A DNA stretch of 64,000 bases from a virus. The stretch covers positions 19,349 to 83,348 of the IMG/VR virus record IMGVR_UViG_3300035670_000124. One strand, given 5' to 3'. This document shows, in pieces, positions 43,255 through 51,330 of the stretch. Position 1 is the stretch's first letter; each line of letters begins with the position of its first letter. A program made the position numbers and the translations under genes. Under the pieces are notes generated by a model. It was given only the letters and a program-made list of their open reading frames with translations, ran no database searches and was not told the origin of the DNA.

Positions 43255-43311
43255 AAAATCTGCAAAGTGTGAGTTCGAATCTCACCATTCGCACCATAAC
43301 AGGAGAATGCA

Positions 43312-43392
43312 ATGAAACTTCTCGTCGGTCTTATTCTACTGTGTAATGTGATTCAAATTGGTCTTGTAGTTTATGTGACAACATTCCTGTGA
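43312..43392 (+). CDS. tiny membrane peptide (26 aa)
   Basis: ATG after AGGAGAATGCA. The peptide MKLLVGLILLCNVIQIGLVV... is a single membrane helix. It begins 15 bases after the tRNA 3' end. Function unknown. Confidence 0.45.
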   Translation: MKLLVGLILLCNVIQIGLVVYVTTFL

Positions 43393-43399
43393 GGTTAAA

Positions 43400-43483
43400 A
43401 TGAGCGATAAACTGATTCTGTATATCACAATCTTTTTCTTCTCGGTTTTATTGTTCATGGAAACCATGCTGTATCATCTATAA
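43400..43483 (+). CDS. tiny membrane peptide (27 aa)
   Basis: A 27-codon frame (MSDKLILYITIFFFSVLLFM...) with a ribosome site GAGG seven bases after the previous gene. Predicted single membrane helix. The stop codon lies in a late promoter. Function unknown. Confidence 0.45.
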   Translation: MSDKLILYITIFFFSVLLFMETMLYHL

Positions 43484-43486
43484 ATA
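43479..43486 (+). promoter_or_regulatory. T4-type late promoter next to a terminator
   Basis: Perfect TATAAATA. The expected start (~43492) is only ~9 bases before the intrinsic terminator at 43501, an odd order for driving the membrane-protein gene at 43542. Confidence 0.7.
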
Positions 43487-43500
43487 CTATGTTATCAACA

Positions 43501-43526
43501 ATGTGGGGAAATTCCCCACATTTTTT
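43501..43526 (+). terminator. intrinsic terminator
   Basis: TGTGGGGAA and TTCCCCACA form an almost loopless palindrome followed by six T. It separates the tRNA/small-peptide transcript from the next gene. Confidence 0.85.
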
Positions 43527-43541
43527 ATTTAGAGGGGGGTT

Positions 43542-44396
43542 ATGCAATACCTAGTATTATTCACTGGACTTGTATTATCTGGGGTTGCTGCATTTTTCAG
43601 CATTGTTGGTCTGACAGCAATCTTTTCAGGAGATTTCTGGTCCATTGTAATTATGGGAACTGCACTTGAAGTTGCTAAACTGGTAACAGTGTCTTGGTTA
43701 TATCACAATTGGAAAACCTGTCCGAATTTTGTAAGGACATATCTATCTATCACCGTAGCAGTTTTGATGCTTATTACTTCTATGGGTATCTTTGGGTTTT
43801 TATCCCGTTCACATATTGAACAACAACTTAAACTGAATACTGGTGTCGCAAACGAGATATCAGTCGTCAAAAGTAGAATGAAGGTCAAAGAAGATTCTAT
43901 CAAAGACATCGATAAGCAAATTCTTATGATCGATAATGCAGTTGAAAAACTGAATGAAAAGGGCAGGTCTAATGACTCATTAAAAGCATCTGGTCAACAG
44001 AGAAAGAATAGAGAAACCCTAGTAGAAAGTAAGAATACTGAAATCCTAGAACTATCTAAACTCAAAGAGCAATTAATCAAGTATGAATCTGAGTTTAGAA
44101 AGGTTGAGGCTGAAGTTGGTCCTGTAAAATATGTTGCAGAACTTGTGTATGGTGAATCTGACGAAAAAATCTTGGATAAAGCAGTAAGAATGGTGATACT
44201 AATCATCATATTTGTTTTTGATCCACTGGCAGTTTTGCTTCTTATTGCATATAATATCACACTAAATAACAAGGTTCCTGTCAAGAAATCCAAGAAAAAT
44301 TATGACGATTATAGTGATATGGAATATATCACGATTCAACCACAACCATATAAAAGACGTAGAAGCACCAAAAAGAAGGCTGAAGAACCATCATGA
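43542..44396 (+). CDS. membrane protein with central coiled coil (284 aa)
   Basis: Three hydrophobic segments in the N-terminal 95 residues (~3-28, ~33-52, ~68-88), a charged coiled coil (~95-210), then a further membrane helix (~222-245, VILIIIFVFDPLAVLLLIAY) and a basic tail. Similar proteins occur in T4-like marine phages with unknown role. Envelope modification or a lysis-timing role is possible. It overlaps the next small membrane gene by four bases. Confidence 0.65.
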   Translation: MQYLVLFTGLVLSGVAAFFSIVGLTAIFSGDFWSIVIMGTALEVAKLVTVSWLYHNWKTCPNFVRTYLSITVAVLMLITSMGIFGFLSRSHIEQQLKLNTGVANEISVVKSRMKVKEDSIKDIDKQILMIDNAVEKLNEKGRSNDSLKASGQQRKNRETLVESKNTEILELSKLKEQLIKYESEFRKVEAEVGPVKYVAELVYGESDEKILDKAVRMVILIIIFVFDPLAVLLLIAYNITLNNKVPVKKSKKNYDDYSDMEYITIQPQPYKRRRSTKKKAEEPS

Positions 44397-44515
44397 TACC
44401 TTTACCACTATACATTATATGGTTATGGATTTGTGAAATATTCAGTAGATATACAGGAACAATCGCCATAATTGCGATACTTGTAATCATGTATATCTTT
44501 TTGAGGAACGCATGA
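44393..44515 (+). CDS. small membrane protein (40 aa)
   Basis: It overlaps neighbours on both sides with ATGA. Two hydrophobic stretches (PLYIIWLWICEIF; TIAIIAILVIMYIFL) predict a membrane peptide. It could be holin-like by size, but this is only a guess. Confidence 0.5.
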   Translation: MIPLPLYIIWLWICEIFSRYTGTIAIIAILVIMYIFLRNA

Positions 44516-45138
44516 AATACTCTGGTCTAATATACAGAATTTATCATTGGTTGGCACAAATACCACCAATGATAAGATTCGAGACCAAAGACCCACTAAC
44601 ACCAGAAGAAAAGCAGAAAATAATAAATCTGCTTGCTTCTGGTTATTATATTATACTCACGGGCAACAACTATCATTTGTCAAGTCTATTTGTGAAGTTT
44701 ATGACTCTAATAAAATTAAAGAAGAAAACACGGTATAGTCATGTTCTAATGAATTGCGACTTTATGGAGAAACCAGAAGATGTTGGACGATTTAAGTTTA
44801 TGGAGGCTACTGTTGCTGGTGTTCATTACTCTACATTTGATGAAGTATTTGATTGTGATACTGTCTGCTTACTTTCCCCAACTCATATGAAGAATGAGAG
44901 ATGGACTGAAGTCATTGATGCTCTACTTAGATATAATGGCAGACCATACGATGATTTGTTTCAGTTGGCAGATCAAAACTATATTTCATGTGTAGAGTTA
45001 GTACGTATTGCCTTGATGGCAAATAACGAGTATAATGAGAACTTCGCAAAATTTGAAGAAATGATTATTCAAGAAGGTAATCTACTTCCTCAAATGTTTC
45101 GTGATTGCGAAGACTTCAAAGTTGTTTATGAAGTATAA
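44512..45138 (+). CDS. YiiX-like NlpC/P60 superfamily protein (208 aa)
   Basis: A permuted papain-like fold is suggested by His in RYSHVLMN (~residue 77), Glu in KFMEATVAGVHYS (~97) and catalytic Cys in YISCVELVRIAL (~162), the YiiX/YebB arrangement. Such enzymes hydrolyse amide or thioester bonds, sometimes in peptidoglycan or lipids. Preceded by membrane proteins and followed by uvsX. The substrate is unknown. Confidence 0.72.
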   Translation: MKYSGLIYRIYHWLAQIPPMIRFETKDPLTPEEKQKIINLLASGYYIILTGNNYHLSSLFVKFMTLIKLKKKTRYSHVLMNCDFMEKPEDVGRFKFMEATVAGVHYSTFDEVFDCDTVCLLSPTHMKNERWTEVIDALLRYNGRPYDDLFQLADQNYISCVELVRIALMANNEYNENFAKFEEMIIQEGNLLPQMFRDCEDFKVVYEV

Positions 45139-45162
45139 CAATCGGGAGATTCCGATTGATTT
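45139..45162 (+). terminator. weak terminator-like hairpin before uvsX
   Basis: CAATCGG (45139-45145) pairs with CCGATTG (45152-45158), loop six bases, then ATTTTC. The T-run is short, so it may attenuate rather than stop transcription. Confidence 0.45.
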
Positions 45163-45180
45163 TCAAAAAAGGAGAAACTT

Positions 45181-46230
45181 ATGTCAGATATGTTTGAAAC
45201 TCTAATGAAAGAGACTGGTAATGAATATGCTACAATTGCAGAAGATGGAATTGAAGCAGGTGATATTACAGGTTATATCTCAACAGGTTCATATTCACTA
45301 AATGCACTAATGTCGGGGTCTATCTATGGTGGATTTCCTGCAAACAAGGTTACTGCATTGGCTGGAGAACCATCTACCGGCAAAACATTCTATGCAATCA
45401 ATATTTGTAGAGAATTTCTAAAGTCCAATCCTACTGGTTTTATTTTCTATTTTGAGTCAGAGTCTGCAATCTCTAAGGAAATGTTGTCTGATAGAGGTGT
45501 AGATACAAAACGAATTGCAGTCATTCCAGTTGCAACCGTTCAAGAATTTAGGACACAAGCCATCAAAATCCTTGATAAGTATATGGAAAGAGAGAAAGGC
45601 GATAAGTCTGAAAAGCCACCTATGCTATTTGTTCTTGATTCTCTTGGCAATCTATCAACCGAAAAAGAAATTTCGGATATGACAGACGGCAAGGATACTC
45701 GTGATATGACACGAGCACAATTGATTCGTGGTGCATTTCGTGTTCTGACTCTCAAGTTGGGTAAAGCCAAAGTTCCAATGATTGTGACAAACCATGTGTA
45801 TGATGTTACTGGTGCATATGTTCCAATCAAAAAGATGGGTGGTGGTTCTGGTCTTGAATATGCAGCATCTACTATCGTGTTCCTATCCAAGAAAAAGGAT
45901 AAGACTGATAATGAAGTAACAGGTGCAATCGTTACTGCTGTTCTCAAGAAAGCCCGATTGACCATTGAAAATAAGAAGGTTGAGACTCTACTAGAATATA
46001 CTGATGGTCTTGATCCATATTATGGTCTATTAGAACTTGCTGAGAAGTTTGAAATCTTCAAGAAAGTTTCAACTAGATATGAACTACCTGATGGAACAAA
46101 AGCATTTGAATCAACTATCGTCAAGAATCCAGAAAAGTATTTCACCAAGGAAGTCCTTGACATTATTGACGAAAAATGTAAGAATGAGTTCCTGTATGGT
46201 AAAACTAATGTCATGGAGGCAGTAGAATGA
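45181..46230 (+). CDS. uvsX: RecA-like recombinase UvsX
   Basis: Forms presynaptic filaments for strand exchange. Walker [10 protein letters not shown] (about residues 61-69), [10 protein letters not shown], Walker [14 protein letters not shown] (~142-154) and MIVTNHVYD (~200) are the phage RecA family motifs. Length 349 vs 391 in T4. A ribosome site AAGGAGA precedes it. The next gene overlaps its end (ATGA). Confidence 0.96.
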   Translation: MSDMFETLMKETGNEYATIAEDGIEAGDITGYISTGSYSLNALMSGSIYGGFPANKVTALAGEPSTGKTFYAINICREFLKSNPTGFIFYFESESAISKEMLSDRGVDTKRIAVIPVATVQEFRTQAIKILDKYMEREKGDKSEKPPMLFVLDSLGNLSTEKEISDMTDGKDTRDMTRAQLIRGAFRVLTLKLGKAKVPMIVTNHVYDVTGAYVPIKKMGGGSGLEYAASTIVFLSKKKDKTDNEVTGAIVTAVLKKARLTIENKKVETLLEYTDGLDPYYGLLELAEKFEIFKKVSTRYELPDGTKAFESTIVKNPEKYFTKEVLDIIDEKCKNEFLYGKTNVMEAVE

Positions 46231-46508
46231 TTCTCGGTGAAGACTATTCATTTCGTGATGATATCAAAGCGGATACGGTTCCCATTCAGATCAAAACAGG
46301 CGTATATAAAGATGTAGTTGTTCGATTTGACAACATTTCTGTCAAGGAAAATGATGATATGTCGGCAACTGTAAGTTTTGTTTATGAACTTGTTGAGATG
46401 GGAAATTTCACAGAAACTAAACTTAGGGCTGATGAAAATTTTCAAATTTATGCTGGTAAGATTCTAAACAGTCTTATTATGGAATCGCTAAACGAACCTG
46501 GGTGCTAA
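46227..46508 (+). CDS. small conserved hypothetical between uvsX and 41 (93 aa)
   Basis: Four-base overlap with uvsX and one-base overlap with gene 41. Beta-rich middle ([34 protein letters not shown]) and helical C-terminus. The position recurs in T4-like cyanophages. It probably acts with the recombinase/helicase, but nothing more can be said. Confidence 0.6.
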   Translation: MILGEDYSFRDDIKADTVPIQIKTGVYKDVVVRFDNISVKENDDMSATVSFVYELVEMGNFTETKLRADENFQIYAGKILNSLIMESLNEPGC

Positions 46509-47878
46509 TGGAAATTGATAAAGTAATACTCAAAAATCTGTTGAGGAATGAAGAATATACTAGAAAGGCTCTACCCTTTCTAAAAGATGAATATTTCATG
46601 TCTGAAGATGACCGAGTATTATATCAGACAATTCGTGATTTCGTCCTCAAGTATAATACTCAACCAAATACAGATGCTATCATTCTTGAGGTAAATTCAA
46701 GGAATGGTCTGTCAGAAGAAGTGGTAAAGTCGGTCGGGAAAATCCTGGCCGACTTTTCTAATGATACAGAACAAACACATATTCAATGGCTTACTGATGC
46801 AACAGAGAAATTCTGTCAAGAAAAAGGCATTTATAATGCCATCATGAAGTCTATTGATATCATGAATAATAAGAATAGCACACTAACAAAAGGTGCTATT
46901 CCTCAATTGTTATCCGATGCACTTGCTATTTCATTTGATCCAAATGTGGGTCATGATTATCTTGAACAGTATGATGATCGGTTTGAGTATTATCATCGTG
47001 TTCAAGAAAAGATTCCATTTGATCTTGAATACTTCAATAAGATCACCAAAGATGGTCTGCCCAAGAAAACTTTGAATATTGCACTTGCAGGAACTGGTGT
47101 TGGTAAAAGTTTGTTTATGTGTCATGTGGCAGCATCTTGTCTCAATCAAGGCAAAAATGTTCTATATATTACCCTTGAACTTGCAGAAGAAGAAGTTGCC
47201 AAGCGTATTGATGCCAACTTGATGAATATCTCGTTTGAAGATTTGATGCAGTTATCTAAGCAAATGTATGAAAAGAAGGCCCTTGCTATCAAGAACAGAA
47301 CCAATGGTAAGCTCATCGTCAAAGAATATCCAACCGCTGGTGCATCTGTAGTTCATTTTCGTGCATTGCTAAACGAACTAAATCTTAAGAAGTCTTTCAA
47401 ACCAGATATCATTTTTGTTGATTATCTTAATATCTGTATGTCATCACGAATCAAACAAGGAAATGGAGTAAATTCATATACATATGTCAAGGCTATTGCC
47501 GAAGAACTTAGAGGGCTTGCAGTAGAAAATGAAGTTCCTCTAGTTAGTGCAACACAAACAACTCGATCAGGATTCGTTTCTTCTGACATTGGTCTTGAAG
47601 ATACCTCAGAATCATTTGGTCTTCCTGCAACAGCAGACTTTATGTTTGCTTTGATTTCATCGGAAGAACTAGATGCTCTGGGTCAAATCATGGTCAAGCA
47701 GTTGAAGAATCGTTATAATGATCCAACAGCCAACAAAAGATTTGTGGTAGGTATTGACAGGAGTAAGATGAAGTTGTATGATATCGAGGAGTCTGCTCAA
47801 AAGAATATCGTAGATTCAGGTCAGCAGGTAGATAATAAGCCATCGTTCAAAGATAAATTCAAAACCCTAAAGGTGTAA
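46508..47878 (+). CDS. 41: replicative DNA helicase gp41 (DnaB-like)
   Basis: Hexameric 5'-3' helicase of the primosome. N-terminal helical domain (VILKNLLRNEEYTRKALPFL), Walker A ALAGTGVGKSL (about residues 195-205), Walker B IIFVDYLNIC (~300-309) and the arginine-rich KNRYNDP (~400) are in order. 456 residues, like T4 gp41 (475). I use the ATG of the TAATG overlap rather than the TTG two codons earlier. Confidence 0.95.
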   Translation: MEIDKVILKNLLRNEEYTRKALPFLKDEYFMSEDDRVLYQTIRDFVLKYNTQPNTDAIILEVNSRNGLSEEVVKSVGKILADFSNDTEQTHIQWLTDATEKFCQEKGIYNAIMKSIDIMNNKNSTLTKGAIPQLLSDALAISFDPNVGHDYLEQYDDRFEYYHRVQEKIPFDLEYFNKITKDGLPKKTLNIALAGTGVGKSLFMCHVAASCLNQGKNVLYITLELAEEEVAKRIDANLMNISFEDLMQLSKQMYEKKALAIKNRTNGKLIVKEYPTAGASVVHFRALLNELNLKKSFKPDIIFVDYLNICMSSRIKQGNGVNSYTYVKAIAEELRGLAVENEVPLVSATQTTRSGFVSSDIGLEDTSESFGLPATADFMFALISSEELDALGQIMVKQLKNRYNDPTANKRFVVGIDRSKMKLYDIEESAQKNIVDSGQQVDNKPSFKDKFKTLKV

Positions 47879-47879
47879 A

Positions 47880-48119
47880 ATGAAATATACTGTATATTCT
47901 GTGAAAGATGATGACAATGCAATCCTTCATTGTGTTTGGGAGAATGATACTGAACAACTAATAAAATATTTTGCTTTTGAAGAAGATGCAGTAGAATATG
48001 CTAGGTTTTTAGAATTGGGCGGTGGATTTGATGGATTCACTCCAGCATTTATTACAAATGAAATTGATATGGAAAAGCTCGTAGATATTAACACTATTTT
48101 CTCAGATAATTTCGCATAA
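47880..48119 (+). CDS. small conserved hypothetical (79 aa)
   Basis: Acidic protein (YTVYSVKDDDNAILHCVWEN; FAFEEDAVEYARFLELGGGFDG). It begins one base after gene 41 and ends at the next promoter. Function unknown. Confidence 0.55.
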   Translation: MKYTVYSVKDDDNAILHCVWENDTEQLIKYFAFEEDAVEYARFLELGGGFDGFTPAFITNEIDMEKLVDINTIFSDNFA

Positions 48120-48128
48120 AAAAAGTGC

Positions 48129-48157
48129 TTGACTTTTATTTCATTGTAGGCTATACT
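48129..48157 (+). promoter_or_regulatory. sigma70-type promoter
   Basis: TTGACT (48129-48134), 17 bases, TATACT (48152-48157), in the gap before the SprT-like gene. Confidence 0.82.
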
Positions 48158-48179
48158 GTGACAATGAATGGAGAAGCAC

Positions 48180-48626
48180 ATGCAGATGTCTGTTCGTGGT
48201 AAGAACGAAAAACTTACCAAAAAAGAAACCAAGTCACTATTATCATTTCTGGGCCAAGAACTTCTTGGTCCTAAACTTGCCCCAAATGTTTATGTCGAGT
48301 TACACTTTCAACCACTAGAAGGTAATGTTTGGGGATTATGTAGTCCTACAGATTACGATTACAAAACACATAGAGACTTTGACATATGGATTTCACCTGA
48401 GATTTCTAAAAAAGAACAGATGAAGACAATATGTCATGAGATGGTTCATGTAAAACAGTATGCCCGTGGCGAACTCAAAGATTATAGTTACTGTAAGTTC
48501 AAGTGGAAAGGTGTCAAATTACTTATCACAGAAGATAAGGATTACTACACTGCACCGTGGGAAACTGAAGCAAATGAACTAGAATCGGTTCTCTATAACA
48601 AGTATAAGAAGCATCTGAAAGGATAA
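48180..48626 (+). CDS. SprT-like zinc metalloprotease (148 aa)
   Basis: ICHEMVHVKQYARGEL (about residues 82-97) contains the HExxH zinc site, and WETEANELE supplies the expected downstream Glu region. SprT/Spartan-type proteases act on DNA-protein crosslinks in cells. The role in phage is unknown. The start is the ATG six bases behind GGAG. The ATG at 48168 overlaps that site and is less likely. Confidence 0.78.
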   Translation: MQMSVRGKNEKLTKKETKSLLSFLGQELLGPKLAPNVYVELHFQPLEGNVWGLCSPTDYDYKTHRDFDIWISPEISKKEQMKTICHEMVHVKQYARGELKDYSYCKFKWKGVKLLITEDKDYYTAPWETEANELESVLYNKYKKHLKG

Positions 48627-48629
48627 ACA

Positions 48630-49097
48630 ATGTCTAATGTTATACCTTACCCGACTATGCCCAAAGGAAAGAGACCTTTGGGCATCAAGCATTCTCGTTA
48701 TATCAATATGCTATCCAAACTTGCAGCAGATGTTGTAACACCAGCAGTCAATAATGCTCGTCTTGCTGCATGTGTAGTATATAAGAATGATGTCGTGTCG
48801 TTTGGTGTGAATGAGATGAAATCGCATCCATTTCAAGCACGATATGGTAAGAACAAAGACTCTGTTTATCTTCACGCAGAAACTTCTGCTATCAAAAATG
48901 CACTTAAGTATATAACTCAGGATGAACTAGAAAATTCAACTCTCTATATTTGCAGGGTCAAGTATCACGATTTCACCAAGACCAAGATGATCTTTGGTCT
49001 GTCTAAACCGTGTCCTGGCTGTTTTAGGTGCATCAACACCTTCAACATCAAAAGAGTTATATATACACTTGACAATGAAGGGTATGCTATGCTATGA
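48630..49097 (+). CDS. cytidine/deoxycytidylate deaminase-like protein
   Basis: Zinc-deaminase motifs HAETSAIKNAL (His and catalytic Glu, ~residues 83-93) and CPGCFRC (~126-132, the Cys pair) are present, with the N-terminal core LAACVVYKNDVVSFGVNE. It may deaminate dCMP to dUMP for dTMP synthesis, together with the dUTPase here. The exact substrate is not certain. The 3' end contains the next promoter. Confidence 0.8.
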   Translation: MSNVIPYPTMPKGKRPLGIKHSRYINMLSKLAADVVTPAVNNARLAACVVYKNDVVSFGVNEMKSHPFQARYGKNKDSVYLHAETSAIKNALKYITQDELENSTLYICRVKYHDFTKTKMIFGLSKPCPGCFRCINTFNIKRVIYTLDNEGYAML

Positions 49098-49098
49098 T
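49069..49098 (+). promoter_or_regulatory. sigma70-type promoter inside the deaminase 3' end
   Basis: TTGACA (49069-49074), 18 bases, TATGAT (49093-49098), followed by AAGGAGA before the next gene. Confidence 0.75.
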
Positions 49099-49121
49099 TT
49101 GTCAAAATAAGGAGACTGAAA

Positions 49122-49307
49122 ATGTATAACACAAAAACTGTCACGTCATGGGTAGTTGAACGACAGGATGGCAAAGGTGATGTCAAGTTCAATATGTCAT
49201 TTGACAACTATGACGATGCATTAGATATGTTCAATGAACTAAAGGAGTTGCATGAAGATTCAACCATTTCAATTCATAAAAAACAACAGAAGTTACTTTT
49301 GGAGTAG
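49122..49307 (+). CDS. small hypothetical (61 aa)
   Basis: Starts behind AAGGAGACTGAAA. The sequence TSWVVERQDGKGDVKFNMSFDNYDDALDMFNELKEL looks like a compact alpha/beta domain. It overlaps the secreted nuclease gene by 56 bases in another frame. Confidence 0.55.
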   Translation: MYNTKTVTSWVVERQDGKGDVKFNMSFDNYDDALDMFNELKELHEDSTISIHKKQQKLLLE

Positions 49308-49713
49308 TATTATTTTACTATGGTTGGCAGTTCCTGCAATTGCCAACCCATACCCATATAAAGTTACCCGTGTTATTGATGGTGATACAATTGAGATTGA
49401 AGTAGATTTCCTTCCACCAGAATTGGGTAATAAACTAAAAGTTAGAATTTTGGGTGTGGATACAGCAGAAAAAGGAGGACTTGCTAAATGTGAGAAAGAG
49501 AAAAAGACTTCAGCAGATGCAAAGCATTTTGTTGAAGAAATGATTTCCAGGTCTTTGGATATCGCTGTAGAAATTAAGAAGTGGGACAAATATGGCGGCA
49601 GAGTATTAGGTGACATTGTATTGGATGGTAAAAAACTATCTGTCATTCTATTGGAAAACAACTTTGCTGTGTCCTATGAAGGTAAAAGAAAGATAAAGGA
49701 TTGGTGTAAATGA
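49252..49713 (+). CDS. secreted thermonuclease-like nuclease (153 aa)
   Basis: The N-terminus (FWSSIILLWLAVPAIANPYP) is a signal peptide with likely cleavage after AIA. The SNase fold follows: VTRVIDGDTIEIEVD (with Asp), RILGVDTAEKGG (catalytic Arg/Asp/Glu) and DKYGGRVLGDI (second catalytic Arg, ~residue 115). It probably degrades nucleic acid in the periplasm, perhaps DNA of competing phages. The start overlaps the previous gene, so either coupling or a later start must be considered. Confidence 0.82.
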   Translation: MKIQPFQFIKNNRSYFWSSIILLWLAVPAIANPYPYKVTRVIDGDTIEIEVDFLPPELGNKLKVRILGVDTAEKGGLAKCEKEKKTSADAKHFVEEMISRSLDIAVEIKKWDKYGGRVLGDIVLDGKKLSVILLENNFAVSYEGKRKIKDWCK

Positions 49714-50195
49714 AGAAACTACTTTTGGCTCTAACACTACTTGCAGTATCATCAACTTCAACACTTGCCGATGAATGGGCATCAAATTGGAGTTCTGGGA
49801 AACCATTTGCAAGGAGTGCAACAGTATCAGACGGGCAATTCACATTCAAGAAGACTAAGAAAACTCGTCCAGTTACAGTTCGGGATATTCCAATTGTTGG
49901 TGACATTGTTCGTGGTATGGAGCAGGGAATTGCTTCTTTTTATTGGCAACCACAAGGAGTTGCGTGTGGTGGTCGTTTCAATCCAGAAGCAATGACAGCA
50001 GCATCAAAACATTTGAAGTGTGGCACCAGAGTAAGAGTCACAAATAGAAATAATGGAAAATCTGTAGTTGTAACTATTAATGACCGTGGGCCATATATCA
50101 AAGGTCGTATCATTGATTTATCTAAAGCAGCGGCTCGCCAAATTGATATGATTAAAAATGGCGTAGTTCCTGTGACTGTAGAGGTTATTAATTAA
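49710..50195 (+). CDS. RlpA-like double-psi beta-barrel protein with signal peptide
   Basis: MKKLLLALTLLAVSSTSTLA is a signal peptide. The C-terminal RlpA domain has GIASFYW...GVACGGRFNPEAMTAASKHLKCGTRVRV, VTINDRGPYIKGRIIDLSKAAA (Asp of the lytic site). RlpA proteins are periplasmic lytic transglycosylases for peptidoglycan. Overlaps the nuclease gene by 4 bases. It may assist lysis or entry, or modify the wall of the infected cell. Confidence 0.85.
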   Translation: MKKLLLALTLLAVSSTSTLADEWASNWSSGKPFARSATVSDGQFTFKKTKKTRPVTVRDIPIVGDIVRGMEQGIASFYWQPQGVACGGRFNPEAMTAASKHLKCGTRVRVTNRNNGKSVVVTINDRGPYIKGRIIDLSKAAARQIDMIKNGVVPVTVEVIN

Positions 50196-50199
50196 TATG

Positions 50200-50257
50200 T
50201 CCCGCAAGGTAAAGAATTATGATATTATAAATATTCAACAAACTTTACCTTGCGGGA
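50200..50257 (+). promoter_or_regulatory. 15-bp inverted repeat with a late promoter in its loop
   Basis: TCCCGCAAGGTAAAG (50200-50214) is the exact reverse complement of CTTTACCTTGCGGGA (50243-50257). The 28-base loop holds TATAAATA (50226-50233), and the right arm covers the ribosome site of the next gene. Read-through RNA would hide that site. Late RNA starting near 50239 would lack the left arm. Confidence 0.88.
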
Positions 50258-50264
50258 GAATATT

Positions 50265-50993
50265 ATGAACTATATTAAAATATACAACTCTATTATCGAT
50301 AGGGCGTCTAAAAGAAATAAAACAAAAAATGACGGATTACACAGACATAGAATATTACCAGGGTTTGAAAACGGTTTATATGAAGAAAGTAACATTTGCC
50401 TTTTAACGAGAAAAGAGCATAGAATAATACACAAATTGAGGTGGAAAATTTATGGAAAATGGCAAGATTTATCTTCTTATGTTAAATTGGGCGGCAAAAA
50501 CTGTGACCCTTGGAATAAAGGGATAAAAACTGGCCAAATCCCTTGGAATAAAAATAAAAATACAAAATTTTTAGGTATGTCATATGAAGAAATATATGGC
50601 AAAGAAAAAGCATCTTACATAAAAGAAATGAGAAAGGATCAACTACAAAAATATAATCATTTACAAACAAAAATTGTCAAAGAAAAAAGAAAAAAATCTA
50701 TAATATCATATTATGAAAATAATGAGTCGAAATTGAAAAATGTTAAAAAAAGCGATGAAACTAAGAAAAAATTATCTATTTCTATGAAAAATAAGTCCCT
50801 GAAAGAAAGATGTAATTTGACAGATGAAGAATATGTTGCAGTTAAAAAAGAAATGTCACAGAGAGCAATGGGGAATAAAAGCACTAAAGGTAAAAAATGG
50901 TTTAATAACGGAAAGACAAATAGATTGTTTTTCCCGAACGAAGTTCCAGATTCCTCTTGGGAACACGGAAGAATAAAAATTATTGACAGCTAA
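50265..50993 (+). CDS. HNH/His-Me finger homing endonuclease with NUMOD motif
   Basis: The ATG behind GCGGGAG is preferred to 50250. GLHRHRILPGFENGLYEESN followed by LLTRKEHRIIHKLRWKIYG (residues ~28-67) is the phage His-Me/HNH mobile nuclease core. A NUMOD3-like SDETKKKLSISMKNKS (~168-183) and a C-terminal KKWFNNGKTNRLFF segment would bind DNA. Its late-promoter/hairpin leader is typical of homing genes. It separates the RlpA gene from the following small genes. Confidence 0.82.
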   Translation: MNYIKIYNSIIDRASKRNKTKNDGLHRHRILPGFENGLYEESNICLLTRKEHRIIHKLRWKIYGKWQDLSSYVKLGGKNCDPWNKGIKTGQIPWNKNKNTKFLGMSYEEIYGKEKASYIKEMRKDQLQKYNHLQTKIVKEKRKKSIISYYENNESKLKNVKKSDETKKKLSISMKNKSLKERCNLTDEEYVAVKKEMSQRAMGNKSTKGKKWFNNGKTNRLFFPNEVPDSSWEHGRIKIIDS

Positions 50994-51011
50994 GCAATCA
51001 TATGGTATGAT
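50983..51011 (+). promoter_or_regulatory. sigma70-type promoter
   Basis: TTGACA (50983-50988), 17 bases, TATGAT (51006-51011), overlapping the end of the endonuclease gene and serving 51043. Confidence 0.83.
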
Positions 51012-51042
51012 GTGGATACTGTTGAACAGGAAAGGTACTAAT

Positions 51043-51261
51043 ATGACATTCGATGAAAAGATTGAGTATCTTCACCAACAATTAGAAGAGTTGGACGACG
51101 ATACAATTCCACATGATGAATTTGTCAGCCGACTTGGAGTTCTTCTGCAAGAAGTTGATGATCTGGCAAAAGAGGAAAATATTGTTGATGATGAAATTGA
51201 TGCTCAAATCAAAATTTCTCGTAAAGCAATTCACTCGTTAATGTCCCATACAATCCACTAA
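51043..51261 (+). CDS. small acidic protein (72 aa)
   Basis: ATG follows AGGAAAGG. Helical, strongly acidic protein (FDEKIEYLHQQLEELDDDTIPHDEFVSRLGVLLQEVDDLAKEEN). Its dedicated promoter suggests an early host-takeover factor. No family recognised. Confidence 0.55.
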   Translation: MTFDEKIEYLHQQLEELDDDTIPHDEFVSRLGVLLQEVDDLAKEENIVDDEIDAQIKISRKAIHSLMSHTIH

Positions 51262-51269
51262 ATCTCAAC

Positions 51270-51298
51270 TTGACATGCCAGCCGAATCGCTATATACT
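51270..51298 (+). promoter_or_regulatory. sigma70-type promoter
   Basis: TTGACA (51270-51275), 17 bases, TATACT (51293-51298), directly upstream of the secreted-protein gene. Confidence 0.85.
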
Positions 51299-51330
51299 TG
51301 TATCATTCGGTTGGTATGAAAGGATACACC

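Larger units (their letters stand above)
42525..43296 (+). tRNA. tRNA with anticodon UAA (Leu by anticodon), split by a group I intron
   Basis: The exons are 42525-42559 and 43255-43296. Joined, they give acceptor GCGAATG/CATTCGC, anticodon arm GCAGA-CTTAAAA-TCTGC with UAA, T arm GTGAG/CTCAC with TTCGAAT, and encoded CCA. The variable loop is only AAAGT, unlike a normal long-armed tRNA-Leu, so the charged amino acid is uncertain. Only one base separates it from tRNA-Met. The intron cuts after U34. Confidence 0.85.

Noticed and set aside
43501-43526. Palindrome as an operator or attachment site
   Set aside because: The following T-run makes an intrinsic terminator the simpler reading.
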